A program made the position numbers and the translations under genes. This document shows positions 38,888 through 49,583 of a stretch of DNA of 64,000 bases, piece by piece (positions within the stretch are counted from its first letter, which is position 1; each line of letters starts with the position of its first letter). The stretch comes from Amylostereum areolatum (lineage: Eukaryota > Basidiomycota > Agaricomycetes > Russulales > Stereaceae): positions 1,415,693 through 1,479,692 of the forward strand of contig SAXG01000001.1 of assembly GCA_012932865.1 (NCBI GenBank), in the 5' to 3' direction. A model generated the notes under the pieces. That model did no database searches, was not told where the DNA came from, and saw nothing but the letters and a program-made list of their open reading frames with translations.

Positions 38888-39426
38888 TGTTACAACTTGT
38901 CCAAGGTACTTCATTTTCCATTGCCTTATTAGGAAGGACGTCGCTAAACGACAGATTACGACTGTGCCCCAGTTCGTAACCGTCACAACGGCGCGACGAC
39001 GACAGTGCCACAGATTGTCACCGTCCCGACGACAGTGCCACAGATCGTCACCGTCTCAACGGCATAGCCGCGACGGTGCCACAGTCTCATCCCCGTAGAT
39101 ACTTGATGCGACCGTCGCTCAATGTACATATATTTACTCGACCTCCTTTCTTATAAAAGGAGGCTCAACGAACGAGCTATTCCCCAGCTCGTTCTCTTTG
39201 TAAATACAGGACTGTTCTGAATAAGAACCTCCTCTTAAGCACTAAAGAGAATCCTAAGCCTACTAAGTTGATAGACTCGCCTAAGTCTTCCGCGAAGACT
39301 TACTGCTTTGTCTATCAACCTTCACCTTCGTATAACCGAGACGTCTGGATCACCTGATCCCACCTCTCACGCGTAAGAGTACTGTAGCCTGAGCCGCTTG
39401 TCACGTGATAAGGACCGTCCTTAACA
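38888..39426 (+). repeat. 5' LTR of element B
   Basis: 539 bp. It contains a degenerate tandem GTGCCACAGATCGTCACCGT-type repeat in its first third and a TATAAAAGG box at about 39152. No ATG follows the TATA box within the LTR. Confidence 0.92.
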
Positions 39427-39430
39427 CTAG

Positions 39431-40228
39431 AACGAGCTCTCCTCTACACTAGCTCACCCTACAGTTTGGCGCAGAGCGTCAAACGAAACACCCACCACGG
39501 AGTCAGCAGAACAACCCGCTGAAAAAAGACCATCAGATTTTGAGATCCCTCAACTCCAATCAAACTGCAGTCGAGACTTCCCTAACGGAAACGAAGATCA
39601 TCGCTGGACATTTGACCCCTATCATCTCCTTTTTTACTACGACGGAGCCCTCGTCGCGAAAGAAAGCAAAGGGACATACGCATACCAGTGGAACCCGCCC
39701 ATATACAGATACAACCTTCCCCCAGCAGCAGAATACTTCAAAGATAGATCCAAAAGAGAAAAGGAAGACGGAAGCTACGACAATTCACATTGGAAGCGCC
39801 CAGATTATTCAAGACCTCATATCGGGCCCCTCTCATCAGAAGAACTCTGGAAACACCCGGACGCACAGAAAGTCGAAGAGAAACCTTACACCGGGAATAT
39901 TAAGGACTACTGGGAATTTGATCCCGATACCGACACAGCCGATACGACAACCGAACCACAGAACCCTCGAACCGAACTCCAGCATCCTCAAGAACCCGCA
40001 ACAGCCGCACCACCTCCAGAGGAAACCGCGCCAGAACCTAAGAGAACTATATCAAACCCCCAAATTAAGTCCGATCCCGGAGGAAGTCGAGAAAGCAGCC
40101 CATCGAGCGCAGCAGAAACGGAAGAACATACAGAGAACCCAACAAGATCCCCATCACCTGACGACATCTTCGGAACCACAAGAGGAAGAAAAGGAAATCT
40201 ATTCGGAAAACCCGAACACATCGCATCA
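39431..40228 (+). other. ATG-free coding-like leader of element B gag
   Basis: From just after the 5' LTR the frame is open for 266 codons straight into the first ATG of gag (40229), with no ATG in this or any other frame. It reads like protein: FDPYHLLFYYDGALVAKES, YRYNLPPAAEYFKDRSK, PHIGPLSSEELWKHPDAQK and KDYWEFDPDTDTADT. The likely primer-binding area (TTTGGCGCAGAGCG, about 39464) is inside this frame. Whether it is translated, from a non-AUG start or after splicing, cannot be told from the sequence. Confidence 0.6.
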
Positions 40229-41551
40229 ATGGGAGACACCGCCACCTCGATACCCAACCCCGCCACCGCACTTGGCAATGTCCCCCCTGGAGAGACTAAT
40301 GTACCGCGCCAGACGCCTGCAACTCCAACACCAGCCGATCCCGCAAAACCGAGACATGAGACTCGATTCTCCCTAGGATTTGGCACGACCGACCCAATAG
40401 GATGGAGAACGCTATCGCCACCATCACCATCATTCTCCAACCAATCAATAGATAACAAAAAGGGAAAAGAAGTCAGAGACTACGTCTTCGGAAGAGGAGC
40501 AACCGCGGATCTTCCGAAAGAATCGAAGCACCCACCAGGGAATTCCCCACCAGGAGGAACAGGCACAATCGGATCAAAACCCGATGATAAGGACAAAGGA
40601 TTCAAACTAAACTGCACTGGGAGTATACGACGGAAGAGATCGAGCTAAAGCAGCAAAGTTCATAGAACAATGCGTACTTCGCTTCATAGCCTTTTCCCAA
40701 CGCGTATGCAGCCAACATGCGTAAGATAACCTTTGTACTCTCGCATCTCACCGATGGACCAGCCCTCCACTGGGCATCCCTCTTAATAAGTAAGATCGAT
40801 AAGATACGAGATCGTGGTCTAGATCCAGAAGTATACCTCTCATGGACGGCATTCCGCGACTACTTCTTAGAGACCTTCGGAGAAATAGACCCAGGAAGAG
40901 ACGCTAGATTCAATATACAGCGCCTAGAACAAGGGACTATGGAAACCAAAGATTATATTACAATCTTCAGGGACTACGCCATGGAAGCAGGCTACGATCA
41001 TAAGGCACTGATCGACCAATTCAAGAGAGGACTGCGCAATGATATCGTGGTTGAGATCCTCAAGAGAGACCACATCTCGAACGATATTGATGAATGGTAC
41101 GAACTCGCATTACGCATTGACAATAACTGGAGAGAAGCGCAAGCGTTCCAACGACACTACACGAGACCAATGAACCCGACGAGTGATCTCACACTCCTGT
41201 ACAAGAAACCACAGACATATATTCCATTCAGAAAGGGAAATGGGAATAAAGGAAACGCGACCACCGCCAGAGCGGCACAGACCGGAAACAACGGCCGAAA
41301 CTTCAGACGCCTTACCCCGCAAGAACGTACCGAACTCCAGAAATCAGGATCATGCTTCTATTGCCGGAAGCCAGGACACATCTCCAGGAACTGCCCAGAG
41401 AAACGTACCCAAACGAACGATCAATGCACGAACAGCGAATCTAACAGAGGAAGAATCCCCGATTGATCAGATCACCAAGCTTGTGAACAAGATGGACAGT
41501 GAAATGTTTGCACGCACTGCCAACATTTTCAAGAACAATCAGGATTTTTAA
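40229..41551 (+). pseudogene. Gag of element B
   Basis: Starts at the first ATG of the transcript (MGDTATSIPN). A Pro-rich N-terminus is followed by a capsid-like region (GRDRAKAAKFIEQCVLRF, LSHLTDGPALHWASL, FRDYFLETFGEIDPGRD, RLEQGTMETKDYITIF, LIDQFKRGLRNDIV) and the CCHC knuckle CFYCRKPGHISRNC. The end is probably FARTANIFKNNQDF at 41551. Two +1 corrections (about 40613 and 40713) and one change of the opposite sense near 41420 are needed. Confidence 0.75.
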
Positions 41552-41589
41552 ACCGTCCTTCAAACGCGGCTGTTGAAAGGACACAGACA

Positions 41590-44500
41590 ATGAACTTTTC
41601 AAGTCGATCTTCTGTACAGGATACAGAAGATGACGTAAATAGAACAGTGTATATAAGGTCATACCAAGACGGAGCAACACACGCTCCATCAATTCATATA
41701 CCTGTTACGTTTCATGGAAAGTTCCGTAAAGCCGCCGCAAAAGCACTGCTAGATAGCGGAGCAAGCAGCACCCTGATCCATCCAGATTTCGTACGAAAAC
41801 ACAAGATGAATCTGATCCAACTGAAGAAGCCAATACCGATATACAACATTGATGGATCTCGGAACACTCTAGGAGAGATCAAACAGAAAGTGTACCTTCC
41901 AATGACGATGGAAGGGATCAACGGAGAAATTCACCGCGAAAACTTAGGATTGTTCGTCACAGCCCTGGGAGGAGACGAAGTAATCTTAGGAACCCCTTGG
42001 CTCAAGAAACACAATCCTCATATCGATTGGAGAAAGAGACAGATTACACTACAGACATGTCCAGGTACGTGCTCCACTACCAGTAAAACAATGATCGTCC
42101 AAGGAAAAGACGAACACTCTCTACAATCATTCGAAGAACAGAAGATCAACCATCACGCAACGATAGAAGAACAAGAAGACCCCGAATTCAACTCCGATCT
42201 CGCCGATATCAGGATAGTCAGAACGTTCCATGGAAAGACTGACGTAGAAACAATGCCGATTGCAGAAGAAACAAACGAACCCGGTATTTGGATAACAGCA
42301 AGAGCAACCAAGGCACAAGAACTCGCAGAAAGAGCGGCCATAGGAGAGAAGAAGAAGACACTCGATGAGATGATTCCGTCTAGTTACAAACAGTATCAGA
42401 AGGTATTCGAAAAGAAAGCGTCGGAACGCTTTCCAATCAGCAGACCTTGGGATCACGCGATAGACCTGACTGAAGGATGGAAACCTCGAAATTGCAAAGT
42501 GTACCCAATGACGGTACCAGAACGGAAGGAACTGGACACATTCATAGATGAACATCTACGAAAAGGGTACATCCGAGAATCAAAATCAGAGATATCATCG
42601 CCCTTCTTCTTTATCAAGAAGAAAGATGGATCTCTTCGACCAGTACAGGACTATCGCTATCTTAACTCGATCACGGTCAAAAATGAATACCCGATACCGC
42701 TCATCTCAGATCTCATCGACAAATTAAAAGGCGCTAAGATCTTCTCAAAGCTCGATCTCCGATGGGGATACAACAATGTTCGGATCAAAGAAGGAGACCA
42801 ATGGAAAGCTGCGTTCAAAACAAACAGAGGCCTTTTCGAACCAATGGTAATGTTCTTCGGACTAACCAACTCACCCGCAACATTCCAAGCAATGATGAAC
42901 GCACTGTTCAAAGAATTAATAGACACAGGAAAAGTGGTGGTCTATATGGATGACATATTGATATTTACAGAAACACTCGACGAACATAGGAAACTGATGA
43001 AAGAAGCCCTCCAACTTCTAGAACGGAACGATCTATTCCTGAAACCAGAGAAGTGCTTCTTCGAACAGACCATCGATCGAATACCTAGGCGTGATAATCA
43101 CGCACAACAAGGTACAGATGGACCCGGTCAAAGTCCAAGGGCTAGCCGAATGGCCCACACCGAGGAAAGTAAAAGAAGTCCAATCATTCCTCGGATTTGG
43201 AAATTTCTATCGACGCTTCATCAAAGACTATTCTAAGATCGCCAGACCCCTATTCCAGCTCACAAAGAAAGACCACGAATGGAACTGGACGGACCGAATG
43301 TGAACGTACCTTCGAAAGACTGAAACGAGAATTCACATCGTCCCCAATCTTAATCATGCCCGATGAAAACAAACCATTCCGCATAGAGAGTGACGCCTCC
43401 GATTTTGCGTACGGAGCTATCCTATCACAGCCAGATGAGATCGAAAGATGGCATCCGGTCGCGTACCTATCCAAATCACTGTCTCCCGCGGAACAGAATT
43501 ACGAGATATACGACAAAGAACTCTTAGGAGTAGTGAAAGCCTTAGAACACTGGCGACACTATCTAGAAGGAGCGAACCACAAAGTCGAAATCTGGACAGA
43601 TCATAAAAATCTAGAATATTTCACAACAGCTCAGAAACTCAATCGACGACAAGCACGATGGAGCTTATACCTGTCCCGTTTCGACTACACCTTGGTACAC
43701 AAACCAGGAAGTACAAACAAGGCAGATGGACTTTCTAGAAGACCAGATCATAAGGAAGACATTCCAGACAACGACGACCGCATCCTGCTTCCACCCTTCG
43801 GTTTTCAGGGCTAGAGCCACCGGAAGGGGAACAGTCGAAGCAGTCGGAGACAAAGAACTTCTCAAAGAACTAAGAAACTTCTCACACCTAGATGATGAAG
43901 TTTGGACAGCGTTAGATACGATCAAAAGATCGGGACCACGCACCCTCGCAAAAGGAATCGAAGATTGGAACTTCGAGAACGATCTGATCATCAGAAAAGG
44001 AAAGATCTATGTGCCACAGAATCTCGAACTTAGACGCATGATCCTAAAATCGCATCATGATCTGGAAACGATTGGACATCCAGGCGAAATGAAAACTCTA
44101 GAACTGGTACAAAGAAACTTTTGGTGGCCAAAGATGATTTCCTTCGTAAAAGGCTATGATTCAAGGATGTCCCGTATGCCAGTCAACAAAGAATGTCACG
44201 CATCCGGCAAAACATCCATTACAACCTACGGAAATACCAGAACGACCATGGGAAACAATCACATCAGATTTTATTACAGATCTTCCGATCTCCAACGGAT
44301 TCGATTCGATCAATGTAGTCGTCGACAGGTTCACCAAAACCGCAGTATTCACGCCGTGCCTAAAGACGATCAACGCAGAAGAAACAGCTGATCTTCTGAT
44401 CGACAATGTTTACAGACGATTTGGACTATGGAAAAGAATGATATCGGACAGAGGCCCTCAATTCGCATCCAAAGTATTCCAATCCATCTGCGAAAGCCTC

Positions 44501-45441
44501 GGAGTTATCTCGTCGCTCAGTACAGCGTATCATCCCCAAACGGATGGCGAAACAGAAAGAGTGAATCAAGAGTTAGAACAATATCTTCGAGCATTCTGCA
44601 ACGGAGATCAAACGAATTGGGCAAAACTTCTACCAAAAGCAGAATTTGCACACAATATAAGACAACATTCAGCTACGAAAGCTTCCCCATTTGAACTCCT
44701 ACACGGGTATCCAACTGGTCTTTAACCCGGCAATACCAACCGATCCGCGAATACCGACAGCCGAAGAAAGAATAAAGAACTTTAAGGACGCATGGGACAA
44801 CGCAGAAGCAAGTCTGGAAATAGCTGCCAAATTAATGAAAATGCAGCATGATCAAACGTTCACACTGCGAGATCAACTCAAACAGGGTGACCAAGTATGG
44901 TTAGACGGGAAAAATCTTAACACGGTATACCCGAAAACTAAACTAGCACCAAAGCTGATTCAGCCCATTCAAAATCGAAAAAGTAATAGGACCAGTAACC
45001 TATCGCTTAGAACTACCGGCGAAGTGGAAAATACATCCGGTATTTCACGCGGCACTATTAATTCCGTTCAAAGAAACAGAACAATATGGAGAAGCTTACG
45101 AAAAACCGCCTCCGGAACTAGTAAACGATGAAGAACTCTATGAACTAGAAACAATAATAGCCTCGAAACTAGACAAACGATATTCCGAACCATTACATTA
45201 TTTCGTAAAATGGAAAGGCTACCCAGATTCCGGTAACACATGGGAACCAGCATCTAATCTCGAAGGATCAAAAGATGCGATCGCAGAGTTCCATCGGAAT
45301 AACCCCAAGGCACCGAAGTTGCCACCACAGCCAATCAGAGATACCAACACAGAAGCCACTGATCGTGACGAAACCGACGCAACACAGCAAGAACAAAGAC
45401 CAACGAGACGAAAGAAACGCAAGACGAAAGTAAGACATTAG
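41590..45441 (+). pseudogene. Pol of element B (PR-RT-RH-IN-chromodomain)
   Basis: Protease LLDSGASSTLIHPDF at about codon 52; RT with VVYMDDILIFT; RNase H IESDASDFAYG; integrase finger HPGEMKTLELVQRNFWWPK...CPVCQ and catalytic residues including SDRGPQF and GETERVNQ. After a GPF/Y-like segment comes a chromodomain (ELETIIASKL, LHYFVKWKGYPDSGNTWEPA) and a basic tail RRKKRKTKVRH before TAG 45441. Six +1 corrections are needed, at about 43075, 43303, 43795, 44160, 44723 and 44965. All motifs are present across the frames, so the gene is young but broken as written. Confidence 0.85.
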
Positions 45442-45587
45442 TGAGACTCAACGGACATTCAGGCGAATGCACTGCCAACAAGGGGGGGATAAAAACCCTA
45501 CGGGTTCAACAAGACAGATCACCAATGTCCACCACCCCAAACGCAGCCAACACTTCCTCCACCAATCCGATCAGTCTCATCTAGCAA

Positions 45588-46374
45588 TGTCGACCACCTC
45601 CGCCTCGTCTGCAACCGAGTTCACCACTCTCAACAGGAACGCGCCCTCTGTGGAGACTGCTTCATCGCTCGATCAGCAGCAATCCTTGCAATTAAGTCAG
45701 TACCTTCTCCGCCTAGGTCAGGACCAGACGGAAGAACAGACGGAAGAGCAAGGGGTAAGCCGCTTAGAAGCACACAGAAGAACCCTAACTGAAGCACCCG
45801 GATTCCTCACAGGTGCTAATGCAATCCCCGTGGCCCGGAGCAGCGGAAGTCCCAACACCCGATTCCCCGATACTCGAGAGTCAGATAGCCCGCATGATAG
45901 CCGGAGTAGCACTCGAGCAGGCCAGACAGCAGGATCGACGACCTCAGGAGGGAGTCGGCCGACGTCCAGGACATCCTGAAGAACCACGTCAAGATGCTCG
46001 ACGGAGAACTCCGCCAGCTAGACTCGAGGTACCTGACGCTCTCGACCGAGATGGAGGAGCGAGAGGTCAAGCTTCTTCGACGATTCCGGAAGCTAGCGCA
46101 GCGGCTGTACTCAATGTCGCAGAGCTCCTGGAGATTCCTTACTGAAGTCGGACACAGAGTCAACTGGCTCAACTGGGAAAGACACACCTTCCGCGCCGCC
46201 TACGAAGGAGAAATCCTCCGCAGACGAATGGAAACTACCGGAGTTCCCCATATGTCGTCACGCGACGGCCCCGACATCGACCTCATCTTCCATGGACATC
46301 ACATCTCCCCGGGCTATACTGTTCGACCCGATCCCATCGCATCCGCCCTCGCCAGACCCCCAGTTCCTTCCTAA
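45588..46374 (+). CDS. Element B accessory frame 1: Ser/Thr-rich start, charged helical middle
   Basis: After pol and still inside the element. It starts MSTTSASSATEFTTL (45588). Coding-like text shifts frame near 45810 and again near 45955 into a charged helical stretch (KMLDGELRQLDSRYLTLSTE, EREVKLLRRFRKLAQRLY, RAAYEGEILRRRMETTG) that could form coiled coils, then a Pro-rich end at 46374. No known domain. Its place, just before a zinc-knuckle frame, makes a second Gag-like protein plausible. Confidence 0.45.
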
Positions 46375-46671
46375 CGCCCCTCCACGACCCGTCACCGCTC
46401 CCACCCCGCCGGGATCCATACCTATCCCCGGCCTCACCCACATTAACCCCATCCAACCTCCCGTCGCTCGAAACGGAGTACCCGGAGAGCTGTTCAGACA
46501 GCCCCTGCCAGGAGAGCTATCGGGACAGCCCCTGGTCCTTCCAGAGCTCGGACAACCGACCGGACAACCGACCAGCAGTCCGCGACCGGTACCTAGGACA
46601 CCTTCTCGGCTGCCCGCCGTGCCTAGACCGCCAACTCCATTCCCACTATCTGCTGGTGATGCTCCCATGCC

Positions 46672-47442
46672 GTGGCACGGAGGCCCCTGCCCCCTATCCC
46701 TCATTCCTACGTCCGCACCCCGACCACGCTCGAGATCCCGTCACCCAAGATCCCCGAGTCACCGCACAGCGACGTAAACATGATTCTGTCGACCCCGACG
46801 GAAGACCGTTCAAGCGAATCAGAGAGCTCAGACTCCCCGATGCATCGGGTGAGGAAGAACTTCAAGGAGCTCCAGAAGATAGTCGATCGGATGATGGAAG
46901 ACCGCGCTCGCCGGAGACAGGAACTCAACCTAACGGACGAGTCGGACAGTTCAGCGGACGAAGCGGAAGAAACGGCCGAGAATCCCTCAGACCAGTGGAA
47001 CAACGAGCCGACCACGTGGACGCAAGAGGAGTGGGACGCAATTCCCTCGAAGCCGCGGAAACGCTGCTGGAAATGCGGCAAGCGAGGCCATCTCCGCCGA
47101 GATTGTCCCCGTCGCAAGGACGCTCCCCCTCACTTCCCCCGATCTCGGTCCTGCTATCCCCTCCGACCACAGACTCCTCTTCCTCACCCTCGCCCGAGCC
47201 GTCCGGATATCAGTTACGGTCCAGGAACACTGATGTCCCACCCCCACCTCCGACGTACCGACGCTACCGCCCGCGCCCACAGGCAGCTTCTGGGATTCCT
47301 CACGCGGCGTGAGAGCCTGACGCACGAAGCCGCCCAACACGCCACTGAGCAGTGGCTGTACTGGGAAGACGCAATTCTCCGCACTCAGCGAGAACCCCCC
47401 TTGCGCTTCAATCACTCCTGGCCCGTCGACGATCTCTTCTAG
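46672..47442 (+). CDS. Element B accessory frame 2: CCHC zinc-knuckle protein
   Basis: Open frame after pol with an acidic Ser/Glu region, a helical segment (RVRKNFKELQKIVDRMMEDR) and a canonical CCHC knuckle CWKCGKRGHLRRDC (C-x2-C-x4-H-x4-C) embedded in basic residues, as in nucleocapsids. The first codon here is GTG; the first ATG in frame is at about 46780, and upstream coding may belong to accessory frame 1. An overlapping frame (to 47312) also reads plausibly after the knuckle, so the C-terminus is uncertain. A second knuckle gene besides gag is unusual for a Ty3-type element. Confidence 0.55.
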   Translation: MARRPLPPIPHSYVRTPTTLEIPSPKIPESPHSDVNMILSTPTEDRSSESESSDSPMHRVRKNFKELQKIVDRMMEDRARRRQELNLTDESDSSADEAEETAENPSDQWNNEPTTWTQEEWDAIPSKPRKRCWKCGKRGHLRRDCPRRKDAPPHFPRSRSCYPLRPQTPLPHPRPSRPDISYGPGTLMSHPHLRRTDATARAHRQLLGFLTRRESLTHEAAQHATEQWLYWEDAILRTQREPPLRFNHSWPVDDLF

Positions 47443-47529
47443 AAGGAAGAAGATTGGGACTTGCAGGAAGCGGAGGAGTCGAAGGATCACTGGCCGGAGC
47501 CCTGGTAAGCGCGCGGACAGACTTTACCC

Positions 47530-47750
47530 ATCATCATGCACTCGGACTTTCTCTCTCCCCCCATCATTACGCTCTCGCATCTATCGTCACGATACTTCTC
47601 GGACTGATTATGGACTGCGCCCTCATCCGCACACATATTTTCCTCGGACTTCTCTACTATACCGGTTTCTATCGCTATGAGGAAGGCGAGACGCTTGATA
47701 TTCTCTCCGCGATGTGCTGGACGCGTCGCCTGCTTACGACTCAGTTTTGA
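47530..47750 (+). CDS. Element B accessory frame 3: small hydrophobic protein
   Basis: Short frame with two hydrophobic stretches, ALASIVTILLGLIM and HIFLGLLYYTGF, then a charged tail ending LLTTQF. The only ATG in frame lies between the two stretches (47610). It could be a small membrane protein or chance. Confidence 0.25.
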
Positions 47751-47812
47751 TTATGTACGAATCATCACTTACGATTGCTGGCAATGATTACATCATTGCC
47801 CCTCCGCATCGT

Positions 47813-47824
47813 AAGGATAAAAGG
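47813..47824 (+). promoter_or_regulatory. TATA-like word AAGGATAAAAGG, copy 1
   Basis: Lies 73 nt before the ATG at 47897. The same 12-mer recurs at 48310. It may be an internal promoter for the accessory frames. Confidence 0.3.
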
Positions 47825-47896
47825 GAAAGCTACAAAGACCACAACACCCTCAGACATCGTCTAAACAAACCCACTCGCACCACCCACACCAACCAA

Positions 47897-48145
47897 ATGT
47901 CTTCCACCCTCACCCCCTCGTCGCGCAACCTCTCCACCACCGACCACACTCCCCCTACCACTCCTCCTCCCTCGCCCGTCCTCTCACGCACTCCCACGCC
48001 CGACCCACAAGACGAAGAACTCCTTCAGTCATCTCAAGAGAGTCACGGAACTCCTAAGCCGTCCGGACGTCGCTCGCGCCATGAAGAGGCCGAGAAGTCT
48101 AGACGAAGAAGCCATGCGGGAGTCGAAGGGGAAATGTGGCATTAG
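47897..48145 (+). CDS. Element B accessory frame 4: short Thr/Ser/Pro-rich protein
   Basis: 82 codons starting MSSTLTPSSRN, with a Thr/Pro-rich first half and a basic second half (GRRSRHEEAEKSRRRSH). No known domain. It follows a TATA-like word. Short and low-complexity, so it could be chance. Confidence 0.25.
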   Translation: MSSTLTPSSRNLSTTDHTPPTTPPPSPVLSRTPTPDPQDEELLQSSQESHGTPKPSGRRSRHEEAEKSRRRSHAGVEGEMWH

Positions 48146-48309
48146 AGGGGTATTCCGGAAGCACGGCCCCCGGTTCAGAAGCCCGGACCACGCGACGACG
48201 GCGAGGATAGGGCATAGGCTAGGGTCTCCCACGATGGACGGGGAGGACGTAAAAGTAGTGGAGGTGTTACTGAAGCGGTAGAATAGAATTCTATCGCTCG
48301 ATTCCGGAT

Positions 48310-48321
48310 AAGGATAAAAGG
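48310..48321 (+). promoter_or_regulatory. TATA-like word AAGGATAAAAGG, copy 2
   Basis: Lies 46 nt before the ATG of the membrane-protein frame at 48356 and is identical to the word at 47813. Confidence 0.3.
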
Positions 48322-48355
48322 AGTGAACATCAAAACATGAGGACTCAGAAGCGTG

Positions 48356-48796
48356 ATGCAGCCCACTCAGTCGCCCGATCTCGCGATTTTCAATACGCCT
48401 ACTCCACGCTGGCTCATCGCCGTCATCAGCATCATCGTAGGACTTACGATCCTCATATTCCTCGCATCAACAATATTCCTCCTCCAATGGCGAAGAGCGA
48501 GCGATCGACAGCATGTTCAAGAAATCCCTCTAGAATCGCTTCGATTCAGGAATCTACGAGACGTAGATTCTAGAGAGGGGGATAGTGTTACAACTTGTCC
48601 AAGGTACTTCATTTTCCATTGCCTTATTAGGAAGGACGTCGCTAAACGACGGATTACGACTGTGCCCCAGTTCGTAACCGTCTCAACGGTGCGACGACGA
48701 CAGTGCCACAGATCGTCACCGTCCCGACGACAGTGCCACAGATCGTCACCGTCTCAACGGCATAGCCGCGACGGTGCCACAGTCTCATCCCCGTAG
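48356..48796 (+). CDS. Element B accessory frame 5: single-span membrane protein
   Basis: Starts MQPTQSPDL and has one strong membrane span at about residues 19-43 (WLIAVISIIVGLTILIFLA then STIFLLQW), followed by WRRASDRQ, a basic stop-transfer end. The tail has IPLESLRFRNLRD and runs into the 3' LTR. It occupies the place where envelope-type genes sit in some LTR elements, but no signal peptide or glycoprotein features are seen and it is too small for an envelope. Function unknown. Confidence 0.4.
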   Translation: MQPTQSPDLAIFNTPTPRWLIAVISIIVGLTILIFLASTIFLLQWRRASDRQHVQEIPLESLRFRNLRDVDSREGDSVTTCPRYFIFHCLIRKDVAKRRITTVPQFVTVSTVRRRQCHRSSPSRRQCHRSSPSQRHSRDGATVSSP

Positions 48797-49124
48797 ATAC
48801 TTGATGCGACCGTCGCTCAATGTACATATATTTACTCGACCTCCTTTCTTATAAAAGGAGGCTCAACGAACGAGCTATTCCCCAGCTCGTTCTCTTTGTA
48901 AATACAGGACTGTTCTGAATAAGAACCTCCTCTTAAGCACTAAAGAGAATCCTAAGCCTACTAAGTTGATAGACTCGCCTAAGTCTTCCGCGAAGACTTA
49001 CTGCTTCGTCTATCAACCTTCACCTTCGTATAACCGAGACGTCTGGATCACCTGATCCCACCTCTCACGCGTAAGAGTACTGTAGCCTGAGCTGCTTGTC
49101 ACGCGATAAGGACCGTCCTTAACA
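48586..49124 (+). repeat. 3' LTR of element B
   Basis: 539 bp, the same length as the 5' LTR, with seven base differences. Six of these are C/T or G/A changes at CpG. Followed directly by the CACAG target copy. Confidence 0.92.
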
Positions 49125-49129
49125 CACAG

Positions 49130-49580
49130 TGTCCATGCCACATTTCCCTCGCCAAATCACCCCAAACCTGCCATTACTGTCATGGAGGTCCTCCCCAAAC
49201 AGGATGTCCATACGACGGTTGAATGTCTCCCAAGTTGTCTCGCCATGTGTTGTAGTTATTACGTAATTTATTTCATCTTTTCTCTCACCAACTGTGACTG
49301 TGGCTGGGAGAGCCTTGCTGAGTGTGACAATGATCTAGAAAAGGTCTTGATGGATGGTGATTTCGGAATCCATAGACATGGTGAGTGGAAGTGGGGAGGA
49401 TGAGAAGTTTTCGAGCCCGCTTTGTGTGGTGCTGATACTTACACATGAGAATTTCCATTTTGGGATGAAGCATTTAGATTATGGCCCAATATGACAAGGG
49501 CAGGTCACGAACAGAAGGCCTGCTCACATGACCTGCTTTGGGCAGCCCTGCCAGTCTGGACCCACTGTTTACTAAATAGT
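49130..49580. other. Unique-looking flank
   Basis: 450 bp between element B and the Harbinger-like element. No gene, RNA or repeat recognised. It ends with TTA, the target site of the next element. Confidence 0.4.
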
Positions 49581-49583
49581 TTA

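Larger units (their letters stand above)
38888..49124 (+). mobile_element. Element B: 10.2 kb chromodomain LTR retrotransposon with extra 3' frames
   Basis: Two 539 bp LTRs (38888-39426 and 48586-49124; 7 differences, starting TGTTA and ending TAACA) are flanked by a 5 bp target duplication CACAG (38883-38887 and 49125-49129). A purine tract AGAGAGGGGG lies just before the 3' LTR. Gag with a CCHC knuckle and pol (PR-RT-RH-IN-chromodomain) mark it as a Ty3-type chromovirus. It is unusual in having about 3 kb between pol and the 3' LTR, with a second zinc-knuckle frame and small hydrophobic frames. Gag and pol need about eight +1 corrections, so the copy as written is not functional. Confidence 0.92.

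Noticed and set aside
46656..47312. Overlapping plus-strand frame in the accessory region of B as an independent gene
   Set aside because: It overlaps the zinc-knuckle frame; only its last part looks coding and may be the true C-terminus of that protein after a frame change.
48356..48796. True envelope gene in element B
   Set aside because: Only one span, no signal peptide, no cysteine-rich ectodomain, and the last third lies in the LTR; kept only as a small membrane-protein candidate.
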